From: Abelmoschus esculentus | Taxonomy: Eukaryota; Streptophyta; Magnoliopsida; Malvales; Malvaceae | Reading direction: 5' to 3' | Assembly (NCBI GenBank): GCA_035048815.1 | Contig: JAUCBN010000042.1 | Location: 3,038,001-3,102,000 of the forward strand | Length of the DNA: 64,000 nt | Shown here: positions 43,786 to 55,555 of the stretch, piece after piece | How the letters are laid out: every line of letters begins with the position of its first letter | Numbering within the stretch: the stretch's first letter is position 1 | Notes under the pieces: model-generated | What the model was told of the DNA's origin: nothing | What the model saw: only the letters and a program-made list of their open reading frames with translations | Databases searched by the model: none | Made by a program: the position numbers and the translations under genes

Positions 43786-46700
43786 TCATCGACAGTAAAT
43801 TGCCTGATCAATGTGTGGAGGAATTTGCTTAATTTCAGTTCCAAGTTCTTGTTCAATCCTATACCTGTTACAAAAAACGCATAAAATTTCGATGAACCAG
43901 GAGAAGCTCGATGTATATAGTATCGTAGTTTACAAAAGTTGGATTTGGTAACATACAAGTTAAAGCGGTCCTCATAAGTGATCAAATTCACAGCCAATCC
44001 AAGATGACCAAACCTTCCTGATCGACCGACCTACATTGAAAGAATATCCATGAGGATTACCAAAAAGAATGATATGAATATTGAAACTCGCAAGAGATCC
44101 AACATACCCTATGAAGGTATGTTTCTGAGTTCTTGGGAAAATCAAAGTTAATAACAACATTAACAGCTTGGATATCTATACCCCTCGTAAAAAGATCTGC
44201 AGAAAGTACAAATACATAGGAGATTATTCTTCAAGATGACTATCACAGAATGCATATGAAGAGTAAAACCTTATTCAGCACATGCATCAGGAATTGATTA
44301 TAAGATCCGTAAGTATGTTGCTCGAAATAAAATAAAAAATAATAATAAAGCCAGCAATGTTGGGTTCAAATTAGGTATTTTCTAGCAAAACAATAAAAGT
44401 ACTTCAAACTATCAGATATACAACAAGGATTTACTTGCTAATGAATAAAACAGAAGAGGGAGAATAGCTTATATCCCAAATATACATAGCATGGCAAAAC
44501 ATACCAGTACAAACAAGGTTCCTGCATGCACCATTGCGGAAATCATGAAATACTCTGTTACGATGGTCCTGAAGCATTTTTGCATGGATATAAAAGCAAG
44601 AATAGCCAAGTTCTGTAATTTTCTTGGCCAACAGCTCCACTCGATTTACCGAGTTGCAGAAAATTATTGATTGGTTTATTTGCAGCTGGAGATAAATAAA
44701 TATCACAACTCATCCAAGCAAAGCTCAAGAGAGAAAACTAGATAAAGTTTTTTAATAACATCAAACCTTAGAGAAAAGAGTATTTAGGCAATGGACTTTC
44801 TGTCGTTCTTCTACAAAGGCATAATATTGTGTAATACCCTTCAGTGTAAGCTCATCCATCAGATTAATAATGTAAGGCTTTTTAAGGTATCTGTCTTTGA
44901 AGTCCTTGACAGTAACAGGAAATGTAGCTGAAAACATCAAAATTTGACGATTTGCTGGAAGAAACTGTATCAACTGCTCAATAGATGGTTGAAACTCAGG
45001 AGACAGAAGTTTATCTGCCTAAAAGAAACCAAAACACAAAAAAATCAGATAAAATGAAAAAAGAAAATCAAACTGAGGGAAAAAAACGTGGAGAAACTAC
45101 CAAATTATTACCTCATCCATGATAAGCATAGAACAATCTTTCAAAATGCAAACACCTTTTTTAGCAAGGTCAAGAATTCTCCCAGGAGTTCCAACCAATA
45201 AATGGACTGGTTGATACAGTCGCATGATATCATCCTTGAGACTGGTACCTCCAGTTGTGACCATGACTTGAATTTGTAAATGCTTACCAAGCTCCTTGCA
45301 GACTTGTGATGTCTGAAGAGCCAGTTCTCTTGTTGGAACAAGTATGACAACTGTGCAAAAGACAAGATTTAGTAAAAACAAATAATGAAAAATCAGAATT
45401 CATGTGTTAAGTTAATAACATTCTTTGCCAAAAGCAACATCATGAGATACAGGAAGGGGAATTGACTTGTATTTCATGCTAAACCAAATGGATTCAAATG
45501 AAGAAATTTATTTGCACGGGTTTCAGAAAGAAGAGTAAAAAATCATGCCTGGACTGACACAAAAAGTTGCACATATTTGCAGCAAGTCTTGATGCACTCA
45601 TTTCACAAACTGATACAGAAGTTTGATCACCACTTGATAATGCCCATGCATGTCAATGCCCGTAATTCAAATTTAAGTTAACAATATATGCAGTAAACAG
45701 CACTCATGCATCTTCTCCAATATCTGATTGACAAAAAAATGAAGCAACTAGAAGAACAATATACAATAGAAACCGCAAAGCTATGAAGAACCCATTACCA
45801 ATTAACTGCACCTATAACTGATACAGACAAAAAGAATGGAGGAAGTAGATGGAGACCAAACCTTGAATAACATTGTTATCCTGGTCAATTTTTTCCAAGG
45901 CAGGAACGCAAAATGCTGCTGTCTTCCCAGTTCCATTTTTGGCTCTAGCAAGAATATCACTTCCAGTTAAAGCAATAGGAATACTCTCTTCTTGAATAGG
46001 AGAAGGCCTTTCAAAACCCTTCTCATATATTCCCATAAGTAGTTCACGTTTAAGAAAATAGTCCTCAAATTCATTTCCTTTGGTAGCTGTCACATCCTGG
46101 CAGCAATTTAATAGGCAGATCAGCTCATAAACATGTAAATAGATGATTTGAAAACAACAATAAATACCAACAAACTACCATCATGCCTTGTAAAGAGATA
46201 CATGTCACAAACAATAGGATGATATGCTACGAAGGCAGATATTGCAAGATCAAACAACACTAACAGAAAGCCTCGACATCAGAACCCCAGGTATGAATTT
46301 GCAAAGTTAAAAACTTATAAAGTTATTCGTTTATAATAGGAATTAAGAAATAGAAATCCACTTGTATTACAAGAATAAAATAAGAAAGCAATTTGTCCAT
46401 CACCATTCTAAAGAGATGAGAAGAATTTTTAATATTTCATGAAGGTATGAAGATTATCAAAGTGAAATATATAAAATCATTTAACAAATTTTAGATCCAT
46501 AACTCTACAATTTACAATGTCATTAACATATATCATTTACATAAATACCTCTGTTCTGTAGCGTGTATCTGGCGGTGGTATATTTAGCCTTGCCTTCCAA
46601 TCTTGAGAGCTGAAAGACAGAGGGTGCAATAAATCAGGTAAACAACTGTGAAACCATACACATCAAACGTGAAACGTTTGTTAAAGAGAAAATGCAGCAC

Positions 46701-47339
46701 AGAAAACTAAACTTGTGAAAAATTAAATAAAGATTAAGTTCCAATCAACATGTAAAAGAGAAATTTCCAACTCACAATTAAATAAAATATTAACAGTTTA
46801 AAACAACAAAAGCAGAACATAAATCACCCATCCCTCGTCAAGTCATTTCTCTGTATAAATATAATCGGGTCCTTCCAAACAAATGGAAAGTTCGGGACTA
46901 AACCAAACCCCAGAACGATTTCTGGAGATGATTAGAAAACTAAAAAAAAACCTGCAAAATCGTCTCCTATTGAGAGAGAGAATGCCAAAAAAATACAATA
47001 GAAAAAGATTCTTCGTATATCGAAATAAAAATAAAAAGGAGAAATGAAAATGGACCTAGAGTCGACGGCTTCGGATTGCACGGTTTTCTCGACCTCATCG
47101 ACGACAGTAGATTCATTGCCGCCGGGAAAATGGTTTCGTCTGAGCCACAATTGTTGTTGTTGTTGCTGCTGCTGCTGGCGATGAAGTTGTTGTTGTTGTT
47201 GAAAGTGGTGCTGATTCTGCACCAAATTCCTCTGCACGTACTGCTGTTGCGAAGGCCTCGACTGAAAGCTAGGGTTCGCGTTCACTCCGCCGCCACGTCC
47301 AACACCGATCCCCGGTGGATACCTCCCTCTACTATTCAT
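43786..47339 (-). CDS. DEAD-box RNA helicase of the DDX6/Dhh1 class (plant RH6/RH8/RH12)
   Basis: This class represses translation and promotes decapping in P-bodies; plant members also serve development and stress memory. Exons 47339-47056, 46609-46549, 46096-45862, 45350-45112, 45018-44767, 44685-44505, 44196-44108, 44030-43957 and 43864-43786 give 497 residues, family length. The N-terminal tail is Gly-rich then Gln-rich (QQQQLHRQQQQQQQQQL). Helicase motifs in order: Q motif GFERPSPIQEESIPIAL; I ARAKNGTGKT; Ia PTRELALQ; TPGRILDLA; II DEAD, split by intron 4; III SATFP; FCNSVNRVELLAKKI; RGIDIQAVNVVINFDFP; VI HRVGRSGRFG. The C-terminus IPPHIDQAIYCR is typical. The start MNSRGRYPPGIG follows the usual pattern. 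Intron 3 is about 510 bp. Confidence 0.96.
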
Positions 47340-48508
47340 ATCACAATACAAATCTCCGAAAAAAACAGATTCGAAAACCTAGACAAACCGAAATCTATAC
47401 ACAATAACCAAAAAACCCCACAAAGCTAGGGCTTCTAACAGAGAAGGTAACGCCGAAAATAGTGGCAAAACCGAGGGTCGTCCTAAAACAAAATGAATCA
47501 GAAAACTGGTGGCTAGATCACAATTTTGAGTGAAAACTGAAAAACTTAGGATACTTCTGCACAGATCTATCGAAAACGGAGAAAAAATGAAATAATTTTC
47601 AGAGAAAATCGAACGGTTTGGGCTTTGGAGGGCGTAAAGGCTTCTTAATTGTTTGATTGTTTGTGGCAAAGGAAAATAGTAGAGAACAGAAATGGGTTGA
47701 TTCGTAGGCGTTTCTGATCTTACCGAGAAAATTAAATTAGGGCTTCCAGAGAGGTTATTACCTTTATCCTCTTAAAATTTTATATTTATAATTACATTTT
47801 TATTATTTTTCATTTTAATATCTTTTTACCTAATCAACAAAATATTTATTAAATTCAAAAATAATTAATTTTGTATTTTTACTATGAAAATATTTTAATT
47901 TTTTTATCAAAAAATAAACTTTACTCAACATAAAACATCCATTATAATTAATGGGATGGAAATTTAATTATTAAAAAATGAATAATAGCTACATTGTTTA
48001 GTAGTGGATAAATAAGAAAGGTTTACTAGGGAAAGTGCTTGGTGAGTCAGGAGTGCGTGTGACTCGGGACATCGTTGGTGAGCTCAGCTGAACTCAACTC
48101 AACTCAAAGCAGAAAAGCAGAGCAGTATCTACTCATGATTGGAGGCTTTTTATGGGATGGTAATTGTCCTTGTAGGTCCATTGAAAATCAAAGCGTTACC
48201 TTTTTATTTAGTATTTTTTTTATTGCTATTTTAATTTTAGAGTCTAACACTAATTAATTCAGATTGATCCGTGTTGCACATCTAGTTTTGGTGGATAAAT
48301 CTCACAGCATGTATTTTCTGTCAATGTCTCAAGACTTGCTTAAGCGAAATCAAGCTGTTTACCACTTAGATTAATCTCTATTGATTAATATTTATTCTCT
48401 ATGTTATTAATAAATATTTATATTTTTATATCGAGATTTAAATTTATATAATTTTAAAATTAAATTAAATTATTAAATACTTAATCGTGTAGGAAAAAAC
48501 ATATCCTG
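47340..48508. other. Leader of the helicase gene and intergenic DNA
   Basis: 47340 to about 47740 is probably the helicase 5' UTR and promoter (minus strand): less AT-rich and pyrimidine-biased. A gt..ag leader intron is possible but not certain. 47760-48508 is AT-rich with no gene seen. Confidence 0.45.
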
Positions 48509-49012
48509 TCGGACGAGAAATTATTACATAAATCCGTTCCACCACCTAAGATATGGTCCCCGACTAATTAAATTAAGACACATAATATATTTTTTTCATA
48601 TCATATTTACATATAACCATTATCCAAATCATCCAATTTAATGTCTTTGATTTAAAAAAAAAAAAAATATTACCAAAGATTTCTTGTGTATCTTTCTCTT
48701 TATTCTTTAAAATTATCCTAATTAATTTTTTATATACATTTAGGGTTTAGGGTTTAGAGTTTAGGGTTTATGATTTAGGGATTATGCTTTAGGGTTTATA
48801 TGTTTTAGAGTTTAGTGTTTAGATTAAGGGTTTAGGGTTAGAGGTTTAGTGTTAGAGTTAGGGTTTAGGGTTTAAGGGTTAAGGGTTAAAAAATTAATTA
48901 AAAAAATGAACAATAAGGAGGAAGGCAACATAAAAAAATCTTTAATAATATATATATTTTTTAAATCAAAGACATTAAAAGTGAATGATTTAGATGATGC
49001 TTATGTGTGAAT

Positions 49013-49459
49013 GGGCATAAATCGTCTACCTATTTCTCACGCCTCCTTCTATTCCTCCGTTTTAAATTAGAGAGTTTAGGGTATAGGGTTTAGGGTTTAA
49101 GATTAAGGTTGTGATTAGGGTTTAAGGAATTAGGGATAGGGTATATTTTTTTGAGTGTAGGGTTTAAGGTTTAAAATATAGAAAATTAAGGTTATGGTCA
49201 GGGACAGAGCTAGGATTTAATACTGGGAGGGGCAAGAGTCTATTAAACCTTTAAATTTAAAAATTTGGAAGGGCAAAAACTCTAATTTATTAACATTTAA
49301 ACTAAAAGGGACTAAAAATATAATTATACCAAAAATTTTTGGAGGGACAACAACCCCTCCCAACCCTGCACAGCTCCGTCCCTGGTTATGGTTTAAAATT
49401 CAATTTTTTAAAAATTTTTAACAGGAGAGACATGATAAAGAGGTAGAAGATTTTTACTC
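49013..49459. mobile_element. MULE-like miniature element nested in the foldback element
   Basis: Left end gggcataaatcgtctaccta; right end inverse, taggtagaagatttttactc-like. The flanks tgtgtgaat (left) and tatgtgaat (right) match at 8 of 9, a slightly aged 9-bp target duplication. Telomere-like gggtttagggtttaag motifs inside. Same family as 28529-29452 and 29484-29728. Confidence 0.7.
49199..49384. mobile_element. hAT miniature element (186 bp), perfect 8-bp TSD, innermost of three
   Basis: The ends cagggacagagctagg and ctccgtccctg are inverted. The octamer gttatggt lies outside both (49191-49198, 49385-49392) without mismatch. The interior has gggaggggcaag and cccctcccaaccc, themselves an inverted pair. 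The TIR differs from the other hAT elements here, so it is a separate family. Confidence 0.9.
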
Positions 49460-49836
49460 ATATGTGAATATGATATAAAAAATATATTATGTGTCTTAAT
49501 TTAATTGATTGAGGTCATATCTTAGGTGCTGAAACTTATTCGTGTAATAATTTCTCCCGTCGGAGATAATGAACATGCACATAACTTACTATCCCAGACA
49601 ATAGAATAGGAAACCATTCACTCAATATTCATTGTTTTTATATTACCAATTACTTCTGCAAATATCAGAAACAAATTCAATAAGAAAAACAAAATGTTAA
49701 CAATCAGACAAAATATTCAAAAATCAAGTTTGGGATACGACCTGGGACAACCAATCAAACCAGTACACCAGTTTTAAAAAGCTAGAAGAAAAGATCATGT
49801 GAGAGGGAAACGAAGTCTTCAGCTTTTGAATCACAA

Positions 49837-50971
49837 CTATTCTTCAGAGTCGTCTTGATCGGCCGGTGCAGCGTCTTCATCAGCTCGGCTGTTTTCAGCA
49901 AGGTCCGTAGATGATGCAGTGGAGCTGCTCCTCCTATGCGTGGCAGACTGAAGGACGTGGCTATAATTTCCCTTCACCATGAACAGCTGAGCGAAATGGT
50001 GCTTGCAGTACAGCACGCCGTCGAGTGACGCGTACGATGAGTGTGTTAACGGACAGCCGCCGTGAGCGCATCTGAAGCATGTCTTGTGGTAGCATTCCCC
50101 TTCCATTGTCACCTGTTTTCAACCAAATATTATCAGAAATCCGATTACTCAAAAATATTGTGATAAAAATTTAAAAAACGACATTGTAATTATTTGCGAA
50201 CCTTTTCGAGTGGGTATACAGTCTTCTCGCAAGCAGCACATTTGTCTAGGGTTCCAGAGAACATAGATGAAAGTTTGTTGGGAGTCCTTGGCTGTAATAT
50301 TTTTCAAAAAAATTGTATTGAAATAATTAATTTTATAGGAATTGAAACATTTTTGTAAATTTTTATCAAAAATTATATTTTAATTATAATTATTCGGATA
50401 TATTAAAGAAAAAGACTCGTACCTGATCACTTTGCTTGTCGGTCTTCCCTGTAATAAAAAAAAAATCGATATTGTTAGCCTTGTGCATGCACGATAAAAT
50501 TGAAGATACGTGTTGTTTTATATATTCGAGTTTGGATAAATATAAGATAAGAATAATTGCTTAAAATCTAAAAAAAATCGAAGGATAGAAAGTAAATATA
50601 AATTCAACCTGACTGAAAATTCTTGCTAAAATTGCCAGATTCTTTAAATAGTTGCTCAAAATGAGTCTTGCAATACAGAACTCCGTCCATAGAGGAATAG
50701 GTGCTCATCTGTGAAACACAAATCATGTGTTAATATTATCCTCGATCGAGATTTTATCATTCGATCTTATCAAGAATCGTGTTCGAGTTTAAGACATGAA
50801 ATACAAACATTAAAAAAAAATGATATAAAAAGATACCTCAAGTTTTCCCTTGCAATGGGTGCATTTGAAGCATGTTTTATGGTAAGGCACCCCTTCAAGG
50901 GTCATCATGTCCACAACATAGACAGTCTTGTCACAAGCCTTGCACTTGTCCAAAGTTCCTGTGAAAGACAT
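49837..50971 (-). CDS. PLIM2: Two-LIM-domain actin-bundling protein, PLIM2 type
   Basis: Plant LIM proteins bind and bundle actin filaments; PLIM2 forms are typical of pollen, and cotton relatives act in fibres. Exons 50971-50837, 50708-50609, 50448-50423, 50291-50202 and 50112-49837 give 208 residues. LIM1 (about 10-62): CKACDKTVYVVDMMTLEGVP, YHKTCFKCTHCKGKL, YSSMDGVLYCKTHFEQLFKE. Exon 3 is only 26 nt and lies in the linker. LIM2 (about 100-160): CAACEKTVYPLEK, ECYHKTCFRCAHGGC, YASLDGVLYCKHHFAQLF. The Cys/His zinc ligands are all present in both. The tail is Ser-rich then acidic (ADEDAAPADQDDSEE), as in PLIM-type rather than WLIM2 proteins. In some PLIMs this tail confers pH or calcium response. 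The subtype call rests on tail and LIM2 wording only. Confidence 0.88.
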
Positions 50972-51146
50972 GGTTGTCTGGTTTTTAGCTTTTAGAACTA
51001 GGGTTTGGAGATTAGGGTTGTTTGCTGAAGAAACAAAGGAACTGTTTGGGCAAGAACAGAAGATGCAACTTGCCCACACTGGGTTGTTGTTGTTTTTTCC
51101 TGACAAACTGAGAGCTGATGATCTAAAACAATGGTTTTGGTCTGGT

Positions 51147-51155
51147 TTTATAAAA
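51147..51155 (-). promoter_or_regulatory. Probable TATA box of the PLIM2-like gene
   Basis: The minus strand reads cttttataaaacc about 180 bp before the start codon. A transcription start about 30 bp further would leave a 140-150 nt leader, normal for plants. Position and sequence fit; no transcript evidence. Confidence 0.5.
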
Positions 51156-51159
51156 GAGT

Positions 51160-52492
51160 GTTAAATATTCCAGTCGTAACGTGGGGTTGGATTGGCGAAT
51201 TTTTGAGCTGGTAAATTGGTACCCACGTGATTGGAGATCCTGAAATTTTGGGGATGTTGAATTGAATGTACTAATTAGGGAGGGATTGGGAGAGAAATAA
51301 GGGTATTTGATCCTTTGACCTGTGATGTTTTAGGGTTGTCGGAGTTAGTGGGACTCATGTTTTTGATCGTCTAACGTGTATAAAATGTAAATATTATCCA
51401 AGTTATATATGATATAATAATAAAATACTCATCGATTTGTTTATAGATTTATATTCAGTATATCGTTGATGAAAACAAATTTTTTATAGATATTTTAATT
51501 TTAGAGTTTAAAATTTTAATTTATGATATAATTAAGGTTTGAGGTTTAGGGGTTTAAAATTTATGGATGATTACAATTTAGGGTTTAAAAGTTAAAGTAA
51601 TATGATATGTTTTAGGTTTTAATTTATAAACTTTAGTTTTTAATTTTAAAACCCTAAATTATAATCATTATTTATAAATTCTTAATCCTAAACGAAATTT
51701 TTATAATATAATAATAAGATGAAAACTTTTAATTTCATATAATTACCCTTAAATACGCGTGTATTATACGAAAAGTTATATCATGGGTATTGGGTAAGTT
51801 TCATCATATTATCCATGAAATCAATCAATAAAAACTATCTATTTTATCATTTTTTTTTCATGTCATGTTTTTTTAAGTTAATCTTCACTCATATCTACAG
51901 AAACGAGAGATTTTTAATGGTTGATCTCATGAACACGTGATGAGACTTATCCATAATATAATTTCTCGTATTATACTAATTTTTGGCTTAATTTGAAAAC
52001 ATATGCATTAATGTTAACCAATATCCTTATGTTATCTGAATTGCTTATTATCTCTCAATTCCTACATCAGAGACTATTGTAATTAAATGCAATCAAATTG
52101 AAAACCTCTTTAATGTCACAATAATGGAAGATCAAATTATTCAAAAATGGATGGCCTTCGCTTTCAACTTGATTTTATAAGATAAAAATTTCTTTAGATT
52201 TCTTTTAAATCGTAACTTTGATTTTAATTTTGTATAAAATCAAAATATATTAAGTTTATATTTATAATAAAATATATTCGACCCGTGATCATAGTATAAT
52301 AAAAGAATTTATGTAATTTTAAAACAACAAACTTTATAAAATTTTAGAAGATAAAAATAGGTTTATAATAAAAATTTATTTTTTAAGAAACTATATATAA
52401 ATTTTAAATTTTTATGAGATTTTAAAGCACAAATCATATTTTAAATGGAGAAATTTGATATCATAATTTATCCTTAGAGAAACAAAAACCAG
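51160..52492. other. Intergenic, AT-rich
   Basis: No gene seen. 51520-51700 contains ttagggtttaaa and its inverse aaccctaaatta, a small foldback with telomere-like motifs. The rest is A/T tracts. Confidence 0.45.
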
Positions 52493-55252
52493 TCATGACA
52501 AATTTTGTGTAGAAAGATCAATTCTAGCTTCAAAATGATCAAGTCCAGTTCTGTTCTGCTGTTTGGTTCTCCTAAGAATGGAAACCTGAAACAAAAACCA
52601 TTATCAGACGCATCATAAATGGATCTTCATAACAAACATTAAAATCAATGAATATATGATCTATTCGAAAAACCGAATATCGGGTTTTATTTGGAAAAAA
52701 GAAAGAAATTGGGTACTAGTTTGAACATGTTTGAAAACATGTTTTAGTTACATGCATCATATACCTTAGGCCTTTCCATGGCACTTCCAAAATATCCTAT
52801 CCCAAAAGACAAGGAAGAGTAAGCAGCTGCAATCTCTATAGCTTTCAGTTCTGCAGGATTTCCCGGTACCTAAACCGATGAATCCACATATAAACACGGA
52901 ATTGGTAAATGTAATATCGAAAAAGTATATCATGGTTTATTCGACGTCTCACCCTGATAGGTGCATCGGCTTGAACAAGTAGAATCCCAGCAGTTTTATC
53001 AGTATCGGTTTGACTGCTATCATGAACGATGGGGCGAAGAACTTTCATGCAAGCGGAGGCAGGACCTGCCTGCGAACTATGCAGGAAAACAATCTTTTCG
53101 GTACCTATGGCGATGTGTGCTTTGTTTTTCCTTTTAGCTTGATTTAGATCTTGTTAATGGCATAGAAGATAATAAATCTTCGAATTTAAGCTCGTAGTTT
53201 AGATCAAATAATCTGAAACTTTCTGTCATGTAAAGGGAACAAGTTTCTGTTGGGAAATATAAAATCTGAAAGAACCTTACAGTGACGATGAGACGCAGCA
53301 CTCTCGAGCTGCAAATCCTTTCATCAGGTGTTCCCCGGCACCAGTAACACAACAACCAACTATGAAAGGAGCCCCAAAGGGTCCTTTCGAGGAGGCCCAA
53401 CAACCTGAACCATACATTGCTGCTAATCCCACACGACCAGAGACCTGGCATATTTTTGTGGTGGTAATATATCTCATAAATTATATAGCCTCGAAGAAGA
53501 ATGAATTCAGAAATACAGTTTGGCAAGTAATTATCACCTTCAGTGCAATACCGCCGCTAGAAGCACCAGACGCTATATTTCCTTCCGTGTCGACACAAAT
53601 AACTCCAACAGTGTCCATGATAATGTCCTCTTCTGATGGGCTGAGTATACATGATTGACCCCCACTGGTCTCCTCCATGGTATCACAAGTTTGAGCATGT
53701 GAGGCTGACATACAGATGCACGATTTCGGTTAAACAATCTTGTCAAAGCTTATTGATATGAAGTATCTCAAAATCGAGAGGGGAAAATCTTAAAAGATAA
53801 TGACCGAATCTATGTACATGCAGAAGAGACTCAAAAACATCCAACAATATTGTAAGCAAACAGATATCAGTGAAATCATGAATGATGATGGTACCGATGA
53901 CAAGATGGTTCAAACACCGAGCAATGAAATAACCTATTCAAATAACACAAGTTCGAGAGTTGTGAATCGATCGACATAAAATTTTATATAAGATACAAAT
54001 GGGTGTAACAACAAGAACAAAGTTCATAATGTTCCAGGGAAGAAATATGATGAGGAATAAGATGACCAATCTATAAACAAGTACAGATATTAGATATAAT
54101 CAGATGAAACAGTATTATTCGTTCCGAAATGGACGAAAGGAACAAATTTTAATATCTGAGAGCAATCGAATACCTTGTGTTGATGCATTGTGCTGTGCAT
54201 TACAAGGATTTCCTTCAGTAGAAACATCAATCTCAGCTTTGGCACCAAGAAGCATTGCTTTGTAGTGTTTCCATTGTGCTTTCGCCTTTGGTGTCACCAA
54301 CCACTGTTTTGAAACAGAAACAAGAAAATTTCACTGGAGAAAAGGATGATCTATTAGAAAATTTATATTGAAAAAGAATAAATAAACCTAATGGAAAATG
54401 AATAACTCTTCTTTTAAGAACACAACATTGCAGAAAGCCCCGCAAACCTGATCAGACTCAACCATAGATTCAGGCAAGGCAATGCCTTTAGATTTTGCCC
54501 ATTGGCGTGCACCTTCGCCGACCAAGAACCTTGGAGAAACATATAAAAGACCATAGTAAGCAACAAAAAGGAAAATGAAAACTTGACAAAAGAGGAATGC
54601 TGTAAACTTGTAATAATTCAATAGTAGCAAGGAAAAACAGTTGCTTATTTACATGGGAGGTATTCGACCCAACAAAGAAGACCCTTTCATTTGTTCCTTC
54701 ACTAACAAAGCAGCAATCTGAATAACATTTCGAACACCTGGTCTAATACTTAACAAAATGGATTCTAAGTAACTTCAAGAAAAATACAGAATTTGATCAA
54801 ATGAAACACAATTTTTTACCAGGCACAGCTCCAACAGCCCCAAAAGCTTCAGATTTTCCATCCATAAGACTTGCATCGCATTCCACATTACCATCTTCAG
54901 TTAAATTGGAGCCTCTGCCAGCATTAGTGCTGGGATCATCCTTTAACCAAAAATCAATCATTTTTTATAATTCAAATGGATTCTATTCATACCCAACGAT
55001 TATGGAAATGAAACAGAAAGAGAAAAATTGGGTTTTATTTACCTCGAGCACTTGAATAGCCGCAGCAACAGCATCAACAGATCCACCAGGACCTTTACGG
55101 AGAACGGAAGCAGCCGCCAGGCAAGCGCGTTTCATAGCCGACCTTAAAGCTTTTTCATTAGAAGGGGCGTGGTATCCGGCGCCGACATGGACTGCCACGA
55201 AAAAACCAGGCTTTTTCTGGGGTTCTAACTCGCTATCCATTGTCGAATCCAT
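52493..55252 (-). CDS. Taspase-like threonine aspartase (Ntn hydrolase, asparaginase T2 family)
   Basis: Human taspase1 is an endopeptidase that cuts after Asp and activates itself by cleaving before a Thr; the plant orthologue's substrates are not known to me. Exons 55252-55043, 54940-54820, 54737-54653, 54529-54448, 54303-54174, 53704-53538, 53444-53281, 53076-52953, 52869-52765 and 52585-52493 give 426 residues, near the human 420. The alpha part: FFVAVHVGAGYHAPSNEKAL, GPGGSVDAVAAAIQVLE, STNAGRGSNLTEDGNVECDA. The cleavage/nucleophile region is DTVGVICVDTEGNIASGASS, with the Thr after Asp as nucleophile. The beta part: GSGCWASSKGPFGAPFIVGC, CCVTGAGEHLMKGFAARECC, then GIGYFGSAMERPKVSILRRT. 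An extra low-complexity insert (EGNPCNAQHNASTQ) precedes the cleavage site. A second Met lies five codons in. Confidence 0.93.
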
Positions 55253-55555
55253 TACCTTGGGGATTGAAAAGTAAAAGCTTTACTGAGTAACTCTTGTTTT
55301 TAGTTGTTGAAATCGCTTATGAGTTTTAAAAGACGACAAAGGGTTAGTATATATCTTGCTTTTATATGAGGTTTTGATCTCCTTCTATAAACAAGGCTAC
55401 ACCACGTTGACATTCACTCATTTGTTGAAGAAACATGGTGGGAACTGGGAAATAGCTTAATTCATTGATTTTAAGATCACTGAACATTGAGAATCTGTCG
55501 GTAAAAGATTCGAATTCGAGATACAAACTGATACATTCATTAGCTAAATCTTTCA

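Larger units (their letters stand above)
48509..49564. mobile_element. Long-arm foldback element, second copy, hosting nested insertions
   Basis: The left arm (gagaaattattacataaatc, ccacctaagatatggtcccc) and right arm (tcatatcttaggtgctgaa, gtgtaataatttctcccg) match those of 36061-36696. The telomere-motif centre is at 48740-48890. The right arm is interrupted at 49012/49460 by a MULE-like element, itself carrying a hAT element. Without the inserts this copy would be about 610 bp, the size of the first one. Confidence 0.75.
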
